Shown: positions 47,279 through 54,287 of the stretch, one piece after another
How the letters are laid out: every line of letters starts with the position of its first letter
How positions within the stretch are numbered: the stretch's first letter is position 1
Assembly: GCA_964551735.1 (NCBI GenBank)
Contig: CAZKEF010000002.1
Span: 62,001-126,000 of the forward strand
Length of the DNA: 64,000 bases
Direction: 5' to 3'
Source of the DNA: DAOUAT01 sp964551735
Lineage (GTDB): Bacteria; Chloroflexota; Anaerolineae; CG2-30-64-16
Notes under the pieces: model-generated
Databases searched by the model: none
What the model saw: only the letters and a program-made list of their open reading frames with translations
What the model was told of the DNA's origin: nothing
Translations under genes and position numbers: made by a program

Positions 47279-49420
47279 ATGTACGCCACACCGGGCGTCT
47301 ACTTCCAACAGGTGGATCGAGGGCGACCAGTCATCGGTCCGCTGCGCACCGACATTGCAGGGTTCGTCGGCTACGCTGAACGCGGGCCGCTGCTGGCGCC
47401 GGTCAAGCTGGTCGGCTGGCGCCAGTACCTGGCAGTGTTCGGCGAGCCGCTGGCTTATGCATACCTGGGCCGGGCGGTGCGCGGTTTCTTCGACAACGGC
47501 GGAGCCGCCTGCTACGTGGTGCGCATCGCCGACCGCTCGCTGGCGGCCGGCGCGCAGGCCAGCGCGGTCAGCCTGATCACCCAGGAGACCGCAGGGCTGC
47601 CCGTGGCCGACCAACAGCCCGCGGTGCAGCTTTGGGCGAGCCACGGCGCGCTGGTTGACCCGGTCACGGCCGCGCCGCGCGCGGAAGCAGGGGCCGTTGT
47701 GCGTTACGATAGCCCTGGTGGCTGGGGCAATCGGCTGGCAGTCTCGCTTTACCCGGCCGGCCTGGGCGCAACAACGACCGCGCCGGGCGGCTCAGACGAC
47801 GGCAACGTGAGCCAGGTCGAAAGCCTCAGCGGCTTCCGCGTCGGCGCCATCGTCCGGTTGAGTCAGGGTGACGTCATCGCGGCCAGCTATCGTCGCGTCC
47901 AGGCGATAGAGCCGCACCTGCGCCAGATCGTCTGGGACGCGCCGCTGACCGGCCTGGATCTCGCGGCCAGCATCCGCCTGGAGACCGTGGAGTTCACGCT
48001 GCTGGTGTTGTTGGACGGCCAGGTGATCGAACACCACACCAACCTGACCCTGGCCCCGGAACATGAGCGTTTCATCGTCCAGGTGATCCAGGCGAACAGC
48101 CGCCTGATTGACGCCCGCGTCCTGCTGGACCCGGCCGACTTGTTGATCCCGGGCCGCTGGCCCGCCCCGGTCGAGCGGCTGCCGCTGGTTGGCGGCCGCG
48201 ATGGTCTGGCAGCGGTCAAAATCAGTGACTTCCTGGATGGCCTGGCGACCCTGGAAAAGGTAGATGAGGTGAGCATCCTGGTCGCTCCGGACGCTGTGCT
48301 ACGGGTGGAAAGTCCCGCGGCCAGCCCGGCGCCCGTCCGGCCGATCCTGTGCCAAACCCTCAACCCTCCGCAGGGCAAACTATCGGGCCAAGTGGTCGAG
48401 CGCACGCCGCTGGGGGATGTCCTGTTGGCCGGCGTGGTCGTGCAGCCGGTGGAGGCAGCAGCGCCGCCGGCTATCACCGACGACAATGGGCTGTTCACCC
48501 TGACCACGCTGCCGGTTGGCCTGGTGGCGTTGCGCCTGCAGAAGGACGGTTACTACCCGCTGGAGACCACCGCCGAGGCCAGGGATCCGTTCACGGGATC
48601 GCCCATCCGCTTCGAGCTGGCTGCCGTGACATTGCCCCCCGCGCTCAGCCTGGACGACATCTTCACTGTGCAATCGGCCATGCTGGGCCAGGGCGAGCGC
48701 CGGCTGTATCGTATGGCGCTGCTCGACCCGCCCGCCGAAATGCTGAGCCTGGATAGCGTGCAAACCTGGCGCGCCCGGTTCGATTCGTCCTACGCGGCGC
48801 TGTATTATCCCTGGGTGACCGTGCAGGATGCAGGGACCGGCGAGCTGCTGCCGCTGCCGCCCAGCGGACACATCGCTGGCCTGGTGGCGCGCGCCGACCT
48901 GCGCCAGGGCGTGCATCGCGCGCCGGCCAACTACCTGTTGGAAGGCATCAAGGGGCTCAGCGCGGATGTGGATGACGCGCAGCAGGGCATCCTGAACCCC
49001 CTGGGCATCAACTGCCTGCGCGCGTTGCCGGGCCGCGGCATCCGCGTCTACGGCGCGCGCACGCTGAGCAGCGACCCGGAATGGCGCTATCTCAACGTGC
49101 GGCGGCTGCTGCTGATGATCCAGGAGTCCATCGAAAAAGCCAACCAGTGGGCGGTCTTCGAGCCGAACAACCAGGTGCTGCGCCAGGCGCTGAGTTTCAG
49201 CCTCAGCAGTTTCCTGCACGCGTTATGGCAGCAGGGCGCGTTGGCCGGGCGGTCCCCGGCGGCCGCGTTCCAGGTGCGCTGCGACGCCGAAAACAATCCG
49301 CCGCACGTGGTGGACGCGGGCCAGATGATCGCGGACATCGCGGTGGCGCCTACGATCCCGTTCGAGTTCATCGTATTCCGCCTGGGCCGCACCGTGGAAG
49401 CGGTGGAGATCACGGAGTAA
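47279..49420 (+). CDS. eCIS tail sheath protein 2 with inserted carboxypeptidase-regulatory domain
   Basis: 713 residues. The N-terminus MYATPGVYFQQVDRGRPVIGPLRTDIAGFVGYAERGP, AVRGFFDNGGAACYVVRIAD and the C-terminal block (FDSSYAALYYPWVTVQD, SGHIAGLVARADLRQGVHRAPAN, VYGARTLSSDPEWRYLNVRRLLLMIQESI) are those of a sheath. About residues 364-452 form a CarboxypepD_reg domain (GKLSGQVVERTPLGDVLLAG, TDDNGLFTLTTLPVGLVALRLQKDGYYPL) placed between the two halves of the sheath core. It resembles the free-standing domain protein at 43605. The insertion would face outwards in the assembled particle. Sheath 2 probably forms a special ring near baseplate or cap; this is inferred from Afp, where minor sheath proteins exist. 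Confidence 0.93.
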   Translation: MYATPGVYFQQVDRGRPVIGPLRTDIAGFVGYAERGPLLAPVKLVGWRQYLAVFGEPLAYAYLGRAVRGFFDNGGAACYVVRIADRSLAAGAQASAVSLITQETAGLPVADQQPAVQLWASHGALVDPVTAAPRAEAGAVVRYDSPGGWGNRLAVSLYPAGLGATTTAPGGSDDGNVSQVESLSGFRVGAIVRLSQGDVIAASYRRVQAIEPHLRQIVWDAPLTGLDLAASIRLETVEFTLLVLLDGQVIEHHTNLTLAPEHERFIVQVIQANSRLIDARVLLDPADLLIPGRWPAPVERLPLVGGRDGLAAVKISDFLDGLATLEKVDEVSILVAPDAVLRVESPAASPAPVRPILCQTLNPPQGKLSGQVVERTPLGDVLLAGVVVQPVEAAAPPAITDDNGLFTLTTLPVGLVALRLQKDGYYPLETTAEARDPFTGSPIRFELAAVTLPPALSLDDIFTVQSAMLGQGERRLYRMALLDPPAEMLSLDSVQTWRARFDSSYAALYYPWVTVQDAGTGELLPLPPSGHIAGLVARADLRQGVHRAPANYLLEGIKGLSADVDDAQQGILNPLGINCLRALPGRGIRVYGARTLSSDPEWRYLNVRRLLLMIQESIEKANQWAVFEPNNQVLRQALSFSLSSFLHALWQQGALAGRSPAAAFQVRCDAENNPPHVVDAGQMIADIAVAPTIPFEFIVFRLGRTVEAVEITE

Positions 49421-49423
49421 TCT

Positions 49424-49939
49424 ATGGCACTGCCGCGTCTCGATCCGTTACCGGCTTTCAACTTTCTGATCACGCTCCTGGACACCAGCAGCACCTTCAG
49501 CACCATCATGAGCTACGCCAGCCTGGTGGTGGGTGGGTTCAGCGAATGCACAGGGCTGGAATCGACGCTGGATGCCTACGAATATCTGGAGGGCGGTGTC
49601 AATGACCGGGTGCACCGGTTCCCCACCCGGTTTCGCTACAGCAACATCGTCCTGAAGCGCGGGGTCGGGCTGGGCGAGGACCTGTGGCTGTGGCACCAGG
49701 CGTTCGTGGAGGGCAAGGGCAAGCGCCGCGATGGCCTGATCATCCTGCAAAACGAGCTGCGCGTGCCCATCAAAACCTGGAGCTTCTCGCGCGGCCTGCC
49801 GATCAAGTGGGCCGGCCCTAACCTGAACGCCAAGGCCAGCGAAATCAGCATCGAGACGCTGGAGATCGCGCACGAAAAGCTAGAGCTGAAGTTCTCACCT
49901 GGCCAATTGGTCAGCGATCTGACGAGTAACCTGTTCTGA
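49424..49939 (+). CDS. eCIS inner tube protein 2 (baseplate-proximal, gp19-like)
   Basis: 171 residues. It shares the tube fold: PAFNFLITLLDTSS, VVGGFSECTGLESTLDAYEYLEGGVND, HRFPTRFRYSNIVLKRGVGLGEDLWLW and IKWAGPNLNAKASEISIETLEIAHEKLEL. Compared with tube protein 1 it has an extra 14 residues at the C-terminus. In Afp and PVC particles a second tube protein (Afp5/Pvc5) joins the tube to the spike. The stop codon overlaps the next start by one base (TGATG), showing tight translational coupling. Confidence 0.93.
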   Translation: MALPRLDPLPAFNFLITLLDTSSTFSTIMSYASLVVGGFSECTGLESTLDAYEYLEGGVNDRVHRFPTRFRYSNIVLKRGVGLGEDLWLWHQAFVEGKGKRRDGLIILQNELRVPIKTWSFSRGLPIKWAGPNLNAKASEISIETLEIAHEKLELKFSPGQLVSDLTSNLF

Positions 49940-50127
49940 TGGACGTCCGAATCAACGAGTTGACCAGCAACATCCGTCTCACCGACGCCCGTGCCATGCT
50001 GACGCCCGAGGTCATGCGCGAGATCGTCGACGCTGTGACCCGCGCGCTGGCCGAGCAGGAACGTGAACGCCAGGCGCGCGAGCGCGATACGCGGATTGAC
50101 CGGCGGGCCGCCAGGTTAGACCAATAG
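49939..50127 (+). CDS. Small eCIS protein (DUF5908-like)
   Basis: 62 residues, starting within the stop codon of tube protein 2. The N-terminus MDVRINELTSNIRLTDARAM resembles the short DUF5908 proteins, which begin M-x-(I/V)-x-I-x-EL and occur between tube and LysM genes of eCIS loci (the Afp6 position). The rest is a highly charged helix rich in Arg and Glu. It may be an assembly chaperone or a minor baseplate part. The family assignment is tentative. Confidence 0.6.
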   Translation: MDVRINELTSNIRLTDARAMLTPEVMREIVDAVTRALAEQERERQARERDTRIDRRAARLDQ

Positions 50128-50129
50128 TC

Positions 50130-50162
50130 TGGAATCGAGCCTGTGCGCAGCCCTCGATTCCA
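50130..50162. repeat. TGGAATCGAG palindrome within the eCIS operon
   Basis: TGGAATCGAG (50130-50139) and its exact inverse (50153-50162). It fills the 49-base gap between the DUF5908-like and LysM hub genes and belongs to the dispersed family seen at 6517-6617. Confidence 0.7.
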
Positions 50163-50176
50163 AATGGTGTAGTTCG

Positions 50177-50863
50177 ATGGCTAAGATGACCTTTCAGAAG
50201 CTGGACCTCTCGAAGCGTGCCGTGGGCGACCCGCTGACGGTCCAATTTAACCCAACGGAGTACAGCCTGACCAAGGGCGCCCAGTTTGCCGAGGTCGCCA
50301 TTCCAGGGCTGGACAGCCCCGTGCTGCAATTCATGCGCGGGGACAGCGAGCGGCTCAGCCTGGAGCTCTTCTTCGATACCACGGAGGATGGCACCGGACC
50401 GAACGCCACGCCTGTCACCGAACGAGTGGATCCGTTCTATCGCCTGGTCAAGATTGACGGCGAGATGCATGCGCCGCCCATTGTGCGCATCACCTGGGGT
50501 GACCATTTTCCCGGCGTCACCACCGACCGCGGCGACCGTCCGATCCCGGCGCTGGATTGTATCGTGGACAGCGTCACGCGCAAGTTCACGCTCTTCAACA
50601 GCGACGGCGTACCGTTGCGCGCCAACGTCACCCTCTCGCTGCGGGAATACAAAACCTTGGAGGAGCAGCTCCAGCAGCTCAACCTGCAGTCGGCTGACCA
50701 CACGCGCGTTCATGTGGTGCGCCAGGGTGAAACGTTGCCGCAGATCGCGTACGAAGCCTATCGCGACCCCGGCCGTTGGCGGCTGATCGCGTCGCACAAT
50801 CGCATCCTGAACCCGCGGCGGCTGACGCCCGGCGCGGTGCTTGAGCTGCCGCCGACGACATGA
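50177..50863 (+). CDS. eCIS LysM baseplate protein (Afp7/Pvc7-like)
   Basis: 228 residues. The N-terminal part (GDPLTVQFNPTEYSLTKGAQFAE, LQFMRGDSERLSLELFFDTTE, then RVDPFYRLVKIDGEMHAPPIVRITWGD) is the CIS tube-protein/Afp7 N-terminal domain. The C-terminal 50 residues are a LysM domain (VHVVRQGETLPQIAYEAYRDPGRWRLIASHNRI). The domain joins the tube to the spike and baseplate, like T4 gp53; LysM here is structural rather than wall-binding. No signal peptide is present. It is followed after eight bases by the spike gene. Confidence 0.93.
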   Translation: MAKMTFQKLDLSKRAVGDPLTVQFNPTEYSLTKGAQFAEVAIPGLDSPVLQFMRGDSERLSLELFFDTTEDGTGPNATPVTERVDPFYRLVKIDGEMHAPPIVRITWGDHFPGVTTDRGDRPIPALDCIVDSVTRKFTLFNSDGVPLRANVTLSLREYKTLEEQLQQLNLQSADHTRVHVVRQGETLPQIAYEAYRDPGRWRLIASHNRILNPRRLTPGAVLELPPTT

Positions 50864-50870
50864 GGCTGTT

Positions 50871-52040
50871 ATGACTACGACGCCGATCTACCAGGCCCAG
50901 AACTTCTACGCCCCCCGCTTCGAAATCAAGCTCCGGGGGCAGAACCTGAGCCGCGCCGTGATCCGCGACGTAGTCGAGGTCAGCTACAGCGATAGCCTGG
51001 AGCGGCTGGACTCCTTCGAGTTCGTGCTGCACGACTGGGACCCGATACTGCGAGTACCCAAGTACAGCAGCCCTTACGATGAGAACAATCGACTGCGCAA
51101 GCTGCCGGACAACAGCCCGGTGCCGAACTTCGACCCGGGGGCCAAGGTCGAGCTGCGACTGGGTTACTATGGGCCGGACGAGCCCAACCTGATGATGACC
51201 GGCCAGGTCGTATCGCTGACACCCAGTTTCCCGGCCACCGGCGCGCCCACCTTGCGAGTGCGAGCCTTGAGCCTGCTCTATACCCTGCAACGTGCACAAG
51301 AGGTGCAGCCGTTCGAGAATAAAAAGGACAGCGAGATCGCCCAGGCTATCGCGCAGGGGCTCAACATCGGCATTGAAATCCCCGACGGCCAGATGGCGGA
51401 GGAGACGGCGCACACCTACGTGATGGCCAACAACGAGTATCCCATCATCTTCCTGATGGGCCGCGCGCGGCGGCTGGGCTATGACTTGTACGTTAAAATC
51501 CCGGAGGACGGCGGCGATTCCGTCCTGTTCTTCGGTCGCAGCCCCACTAGCCAGACGACCTATGAGCTGTCGTGGGGCAAGTCGCTGATCCAGTTCACAC
51601 CCACGTTGAAGACCAAAGGCCAGATTTCCAGGGTGGTGGTGCGCGGTTGGAACCCACGGGCGCAAGGCAACGAGCGGGTCATCACCGGCGAAGCTACTCT
51701 CCAAGACCTCCGCCCAAACCTGCCGGACCAGCAGCTTCTTTCCAGCATTGACTCAGCGCTGGCGGAGACGCATGAGGTGGTGGTGGATGAGCCGATCACC
51801 GACCCACAGCGCGCGCAAGAGATGGCGCGTGGCATCCTGCGGGACCGGCTCAACGACCTGGTGACCGGCCGCGGCGCCACTGTGGGCCTGCCGGATCTGC
51901 GTGCGGGCCGCGTGATCGTCCTGAATGGCCTGGGCACGCGCTACAGTGGCCGTTACCTGGTCACTGAGAGCACGCACAAGGTCGCCAACACCGGTTACAC
52001 CACCGAGTTTACGGCGCGCCTGGAGGGGCCAGCTACATGA
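50871..52040 (+). CDS. eCIS spike/hub protein, gpD-like half (Afp8/VgrG N-terminal part)
   Basis: 389 residues from ATG 50871 (GAGG upstream). It matches the phage late-control gpD / gp27-like hub: FEIKLRGQNLSRAVIRDVVEVSYSDSLERLDSFEFVLHD, KVELRLGYYGPDEPNLMMTGQVVSLTPSFP, and the later block KGQISRVVVRGWNPRAQG. In Afp8 and VgrG this part is fused to the gp5-like OB fold and needle. Here the gp5-like part is a separate gene that starts within the last codons of this one (ATGA overlap). The hub forms the trimeric base of the spike at the tube tip. Confidence 0.92.
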   Translation: MTTTPIYQAQNFYAPRFEIKLRGQNLSRAVIRDVVEVSYSDSLERLDSFEFVLHDWDPILRVPKYSSPYDENNRLRKLPDNSPVPNFDPGAKVELRLGYYGPDEPNLMMTGQVVSLTPSFPATGAPTLRVRALSLLYTLQRAQEVQPFENKKDSEIAQAIAQGLNIGIEIPDGQMAEETAHTYVMANNEYPIIFLMGRARRLGYDLYVKIPEDGGDSVLFFGRSPTSQTTYELSWGKSLIQFTPTLKTKGQISRVVVRGWNPRAQGNERVITGEATLQDLRPNLPDQQLLSSIDSALAETHEVVVDEPITDPQRAQEMARGILRDRLNDLVTGRGATVGLPDLRAGRVIVLNGLGTRYSGRYLVTESTHKVANTGYTTEFTARLEGPAT

Positions 52041-52540
52041 CCGAGCGCATGAAGGGGGTCGTCGTCGGCCTGGTGACCGACCTGGACGACCCGGAGGGGT
52101 TGGGCCGCATTCGCGTCTCTTTCCCCTGGCTGTCGGACGACAATACTAGCGACTGGGCCCGGGTGGCCGCAGCGCTGGCCGGCCCGTCGCTGGGCATGTA
52201 TTTCCAGCCGGAGGTCGGGGATGAGGCGCTGGTCGCCTTCGAGATGGGGGACATCCACCGGCCTTACATCCTGGGCTACCTGTGGAACGGCGATAACGCG
52301 CCGCCGTCGGACGACCCCCAGGTGCGCATGATCCAGACGGTCTCCGGCCACAAGCTGATCTTCGACGACGGCGAAGATCAGGTGACCGTGGAGGACTCGA
52401 ACGGCAACAAGATCGTGATGAGCGCGGATGGCATCACCATCGAGTCGGCCAAGGACATCACCATCAAGGGCCAGAACATCAACATCGAGGCCAGCGCCCA
52501 GTTGACAGCGAAGGGCAACCCGATCCATTTGAACCCGTAG
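52037..52540 (+). CDS. eCIS spike protein, gp5-like OB-fold and needle half
   Basis: 167 residues. The OB domain is KGVVVGLVTDLDDPEGLGRIRVSFPWLSDD, RVAAALAGPSLGMYFQPEVGDEALVAFEMGDIHRPYILGYLWNG. The C-terminal half is a regular short-repeat beta-needle (GHKLIFDDGEDQVTVEDSNGNKIVMSADGITIESAKDITIKG). This is the membrane-piercing spike, to be tipped by a PAAR protein encoded shortly downstream. It overlaps the gpD-like gene by four bases. The pair equals a split VgrG/Afp8. Confidence 0.93.
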   Translation: MTERMKGVVVGLVTDLDDPEGLGRIRVSFPWLSDDNTSDWARVAAALAGPSLGMYFQPEVGDEALVAFEMGDIHRPYILGYLWNGDNAPPSDDPQVRMIQTVSGHKLIFDDGEDQVTVEDSNGNKIVMSADGITIESAKDITIKGQNINIEASAQLTAKGNPIHLNP

Positions 52541-52545
52541 GCAGC

Positions 52546-53340
52546 ATGGACGCCATCTACCCGACAGGCACCGGTTATCAAGGACTCTTCCTGGTCGGCT
52601 ACCGGAAGGACCCGGCTGGTTCGGGCGCGAACCAGTTGACCGGTGTCGTGCTGTTGAAGCGCACCTACACCATTGCGGCGTCGAACAGCTCGCCGGCCGC
52701 GGGAACGTTGACGCCAACCAGCCCTTTACCAATTTACATGACCGACCAGCCCAACAGCCTGGCGTTGCGCTACGAGCACGACCTGGCGCCCTACAAGCCC
52801 GAGGGGGATGTGATCGTGCTTGGTTTTTCGGGGGCCAGCGGCCAGGGGACGGTCACGGTCAACGGCCAGGTCTGGTTGCGGCGCAATCTGGCCAGCCCGG
52901 CGGCGGCCGACCTGTTCGGCTGGCAGCCGCGCAGCGAGGCCTCGCGGTCGACCGAGGGGGATTTTGCCAGCCACCCCCTGGATCGCCCGCTGCCGACAGG
53001 CTTCCAGAACCGGTTTTTTAACGGCTACCTGCGGGCGGCGCGGCAGCTCACAGCATTGCCCTATTTGCCCAAGGCCGGTCAAATACTGATCGAGCGGGAC
53101 GGTACACGTTACGGGTTCACACTGGGGAGCGAAAGCATCACGGCCCGGTACGACTACTATCGAGGCAGCGGCCCGGACGACGACTGCGCATGGCGACGCC
53201 AGGCCATCACCATGAATCTGGACACCCTGGTAATCGATCCCGGCGCAAACAAGTGTTATGTCGTCTGGCGAGGCGCCTGGCCTTTTGCGGAGCAGACGTC
53301 CGGCGCCTATCGGCGGGTGGTGATCCAGGCAGATGGGTAG
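52546..53340 (+). CDS. DUF2169-domain protein, possible effector-loading factor
   Basis: 264 residues. The pattern VVLLKRTYTI, SLALRYEHDLAPYKPEGDVIVLGFSGASGQGTVTVNGQVWLRR and FFNGYLRAARQ resembles DUF2169, known mainly from type VI secretion loci, where it lies beside VgrG and PAAR genes and takes part in loading PAAR-linked effectors. In this gene the order is spike, DUF2169, PAAR, the same as in many T6SS effector modules. No signal peptide. The C-terminal half, with IDPGANKCYVVWRGAWPF, is also conserved in DUF2169. Moderately sure of the family, less sure of the role. Confidence 0.78.
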   Translation: MDAIYPTGTGYQGLFLVGYRKDPAGSGANQLTGVVLLKRTYTIAASNSSPAAGTLTPTSPLPIYMTDQPNSLALRYEHDLAPYKPEGDVIVLGFSGASGQGTVTVNGQVWLRRNLASPAAADLFGWQPRSEASRSTEGDFASHPLDRPLPTGFQNRFFNGYLRAARQLTALPYLPKAGQILIERDGTRYGFTLGSESITARYDYYRGSGPDDDCAWRRQAITMNLDTLVIDPGANKCYVVWRGAWPFAEQTSGAYRRVVIQADG

Positions 53341-53431
53341 GCCCTGGCGACTCAGCCCAGTCCACGCAGGTGGACTTCGCGAGGGTGGCCGCGGTTTTAG
53401 CCGCCGGGCCGCGTGAATGGAGTCATGATCC
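53341..53431. repeat. Palindromic repeat filling the only sizeable gap in the eCIS operon
   Basis: The 91 bases have no gene. They contain a perfect stem GTCCAC-GCAG-GTGGAC (53360-53375) and a second stem GCGG-TTTTAG-CCGC (53391-53404). The sequence resembles a repeat type I remember as common between genes of Chloroflexota. It could act as an RNA-processing or stability element. Confidence 0.6.
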
Positions 53432-53851
53432 ATGTCAAAACCGATCGCACCCATGATGGGCATCGCCTTTGCCTTCCCGGACGTGTGCAACACGCCGGCG
53501 CCGCCGAGTCCGCCCGTTCCTGTGCCCTACCCCAACATCGCGCAGTTGGACCAGGCACTAAACGTGACAGATGTGGGCGGCAAGGAACTACTGGTGGGGC
53601 CAAGCAGCCTCCATGCGCTCCTGCAAGATTCGGAGATTCCAAGCAGCACCGGAGACGAAGCGGGCTCGGTCGGCGGCGTCCAAAGCGGAACCATCAAAGG
53701 CCGCTGCCGGGTCACGGCGGCCAGCGGATCGGTGGTCTATGGGCCGAGCAGCAAAGGGATCGCACGTTTCATGGATCAGACCAAACAAAACAACGACAAT
53801 GCCGATGGCTTTATCCTGGCCGCGTTTCCGATGGTACTGGTAGGTGATTGA
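53432..53851 (+). CDS. PAAR-like spike-tip protein (DUF4150-like)
   Basis: 139 residues. The N-terminus KPIAPMMGIAFAFPDVCNTPAPPSPPVPVPYPNIAQ is typical of DUF4150/PAAR-like proteins: a short hydrophobic start, then the PxPxPYPN block. Later GDEAGSVGGVQSGTIKGRCRVTAASGSVVYGPSSKGIARFMDQTKQNN matches the conserved tail of that family. PAAR proteins sharpen the spike and carry effectors. This one has no toxin extension, so cargo would have to be bound in another way or loaded in the tube. It follows DUF2169. Confidence 0.85.
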   Translation: MSKPIAPMMGIAFAFPDVCNTPAPPSPPVPVPYPNIAQLDQALNVTDVGGKELLVGPSSLHALLQDSEIPSSTGDEAGSVGGVQSGTIKGRCRVTAASGSVVYGPSSKGIARFMDQTKQNNDNADGFILAAFPMVLVGD

Positions 53852-53852
53852 G

Positions 53853-54275
53853 ATGCCAAAGAGCAACCCTGTGCAGCGTGAGATTGATTTCCTGGGCAAG
53901 GGCTGGAAGTTCCCGATCCGCGTCAACGGCCGCGGTGGCCTGTCCTTCGTCAGCGGCGAGCAGAGCATCGCGGAGGCCATCTGGATCATCCTGAGCACGC
54001 CGCCCAACAGCCGCGTCATGGAGCCGGAGTTCGGCGCGGCGCTGCACGATTACGTCTTCGCACCGAACGACGCCAACACCATCGCCACCATCGCCCAGGA
54101 AGTGCAGAAGGCCCTGTTGCGCTGGGAGCCGCGCATTGATGTGCTGGATGTGCGCGCCGAAAACCATCCGGAGACGCCGAACACGTTGCTGATTTACGTG
54201 GACTACCGCGTCCGGGCCAACAACGCCTTCCACAACCTGGTGTACCCCTTCTACATCAACGAGGGGCGAGGATAA
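53853..54275 (+). CDS. eCIS baseplate wedge protein gp25-like (Afp9)
   Basis: 140 residues from ATG 53853, two bases after the PAAR stop. The gp25/W family is clear: FLGKGWKFPIRVNG, VSGEQSIAEAIWIILSTPPNSRVMEPEFGAALHDYVFAPND and the EPR block WEPRIDVLDVRAENHPETPNTLLIYVDYRVRANN. gp25 links the baseplate to the first sheath ring. A strong SD (AAGGAGGAG) for the next gene follows its stop. Confidence 0.95.
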   Translation: MPKSNPVQREIDFLGKGWKFPIRVNGRGGLSFVSGEQSIAEAIWIILSTPPNSRVMEPEFGAALHDYVFAPNDANTIATIAQEVQKALLRWEPRIDVLDVRAENHPETPNTLLIYVDYRVRANNAFHNLVYPFYINEGRG

Positions 54276-54287
54276 GGAGGAGCCTTT

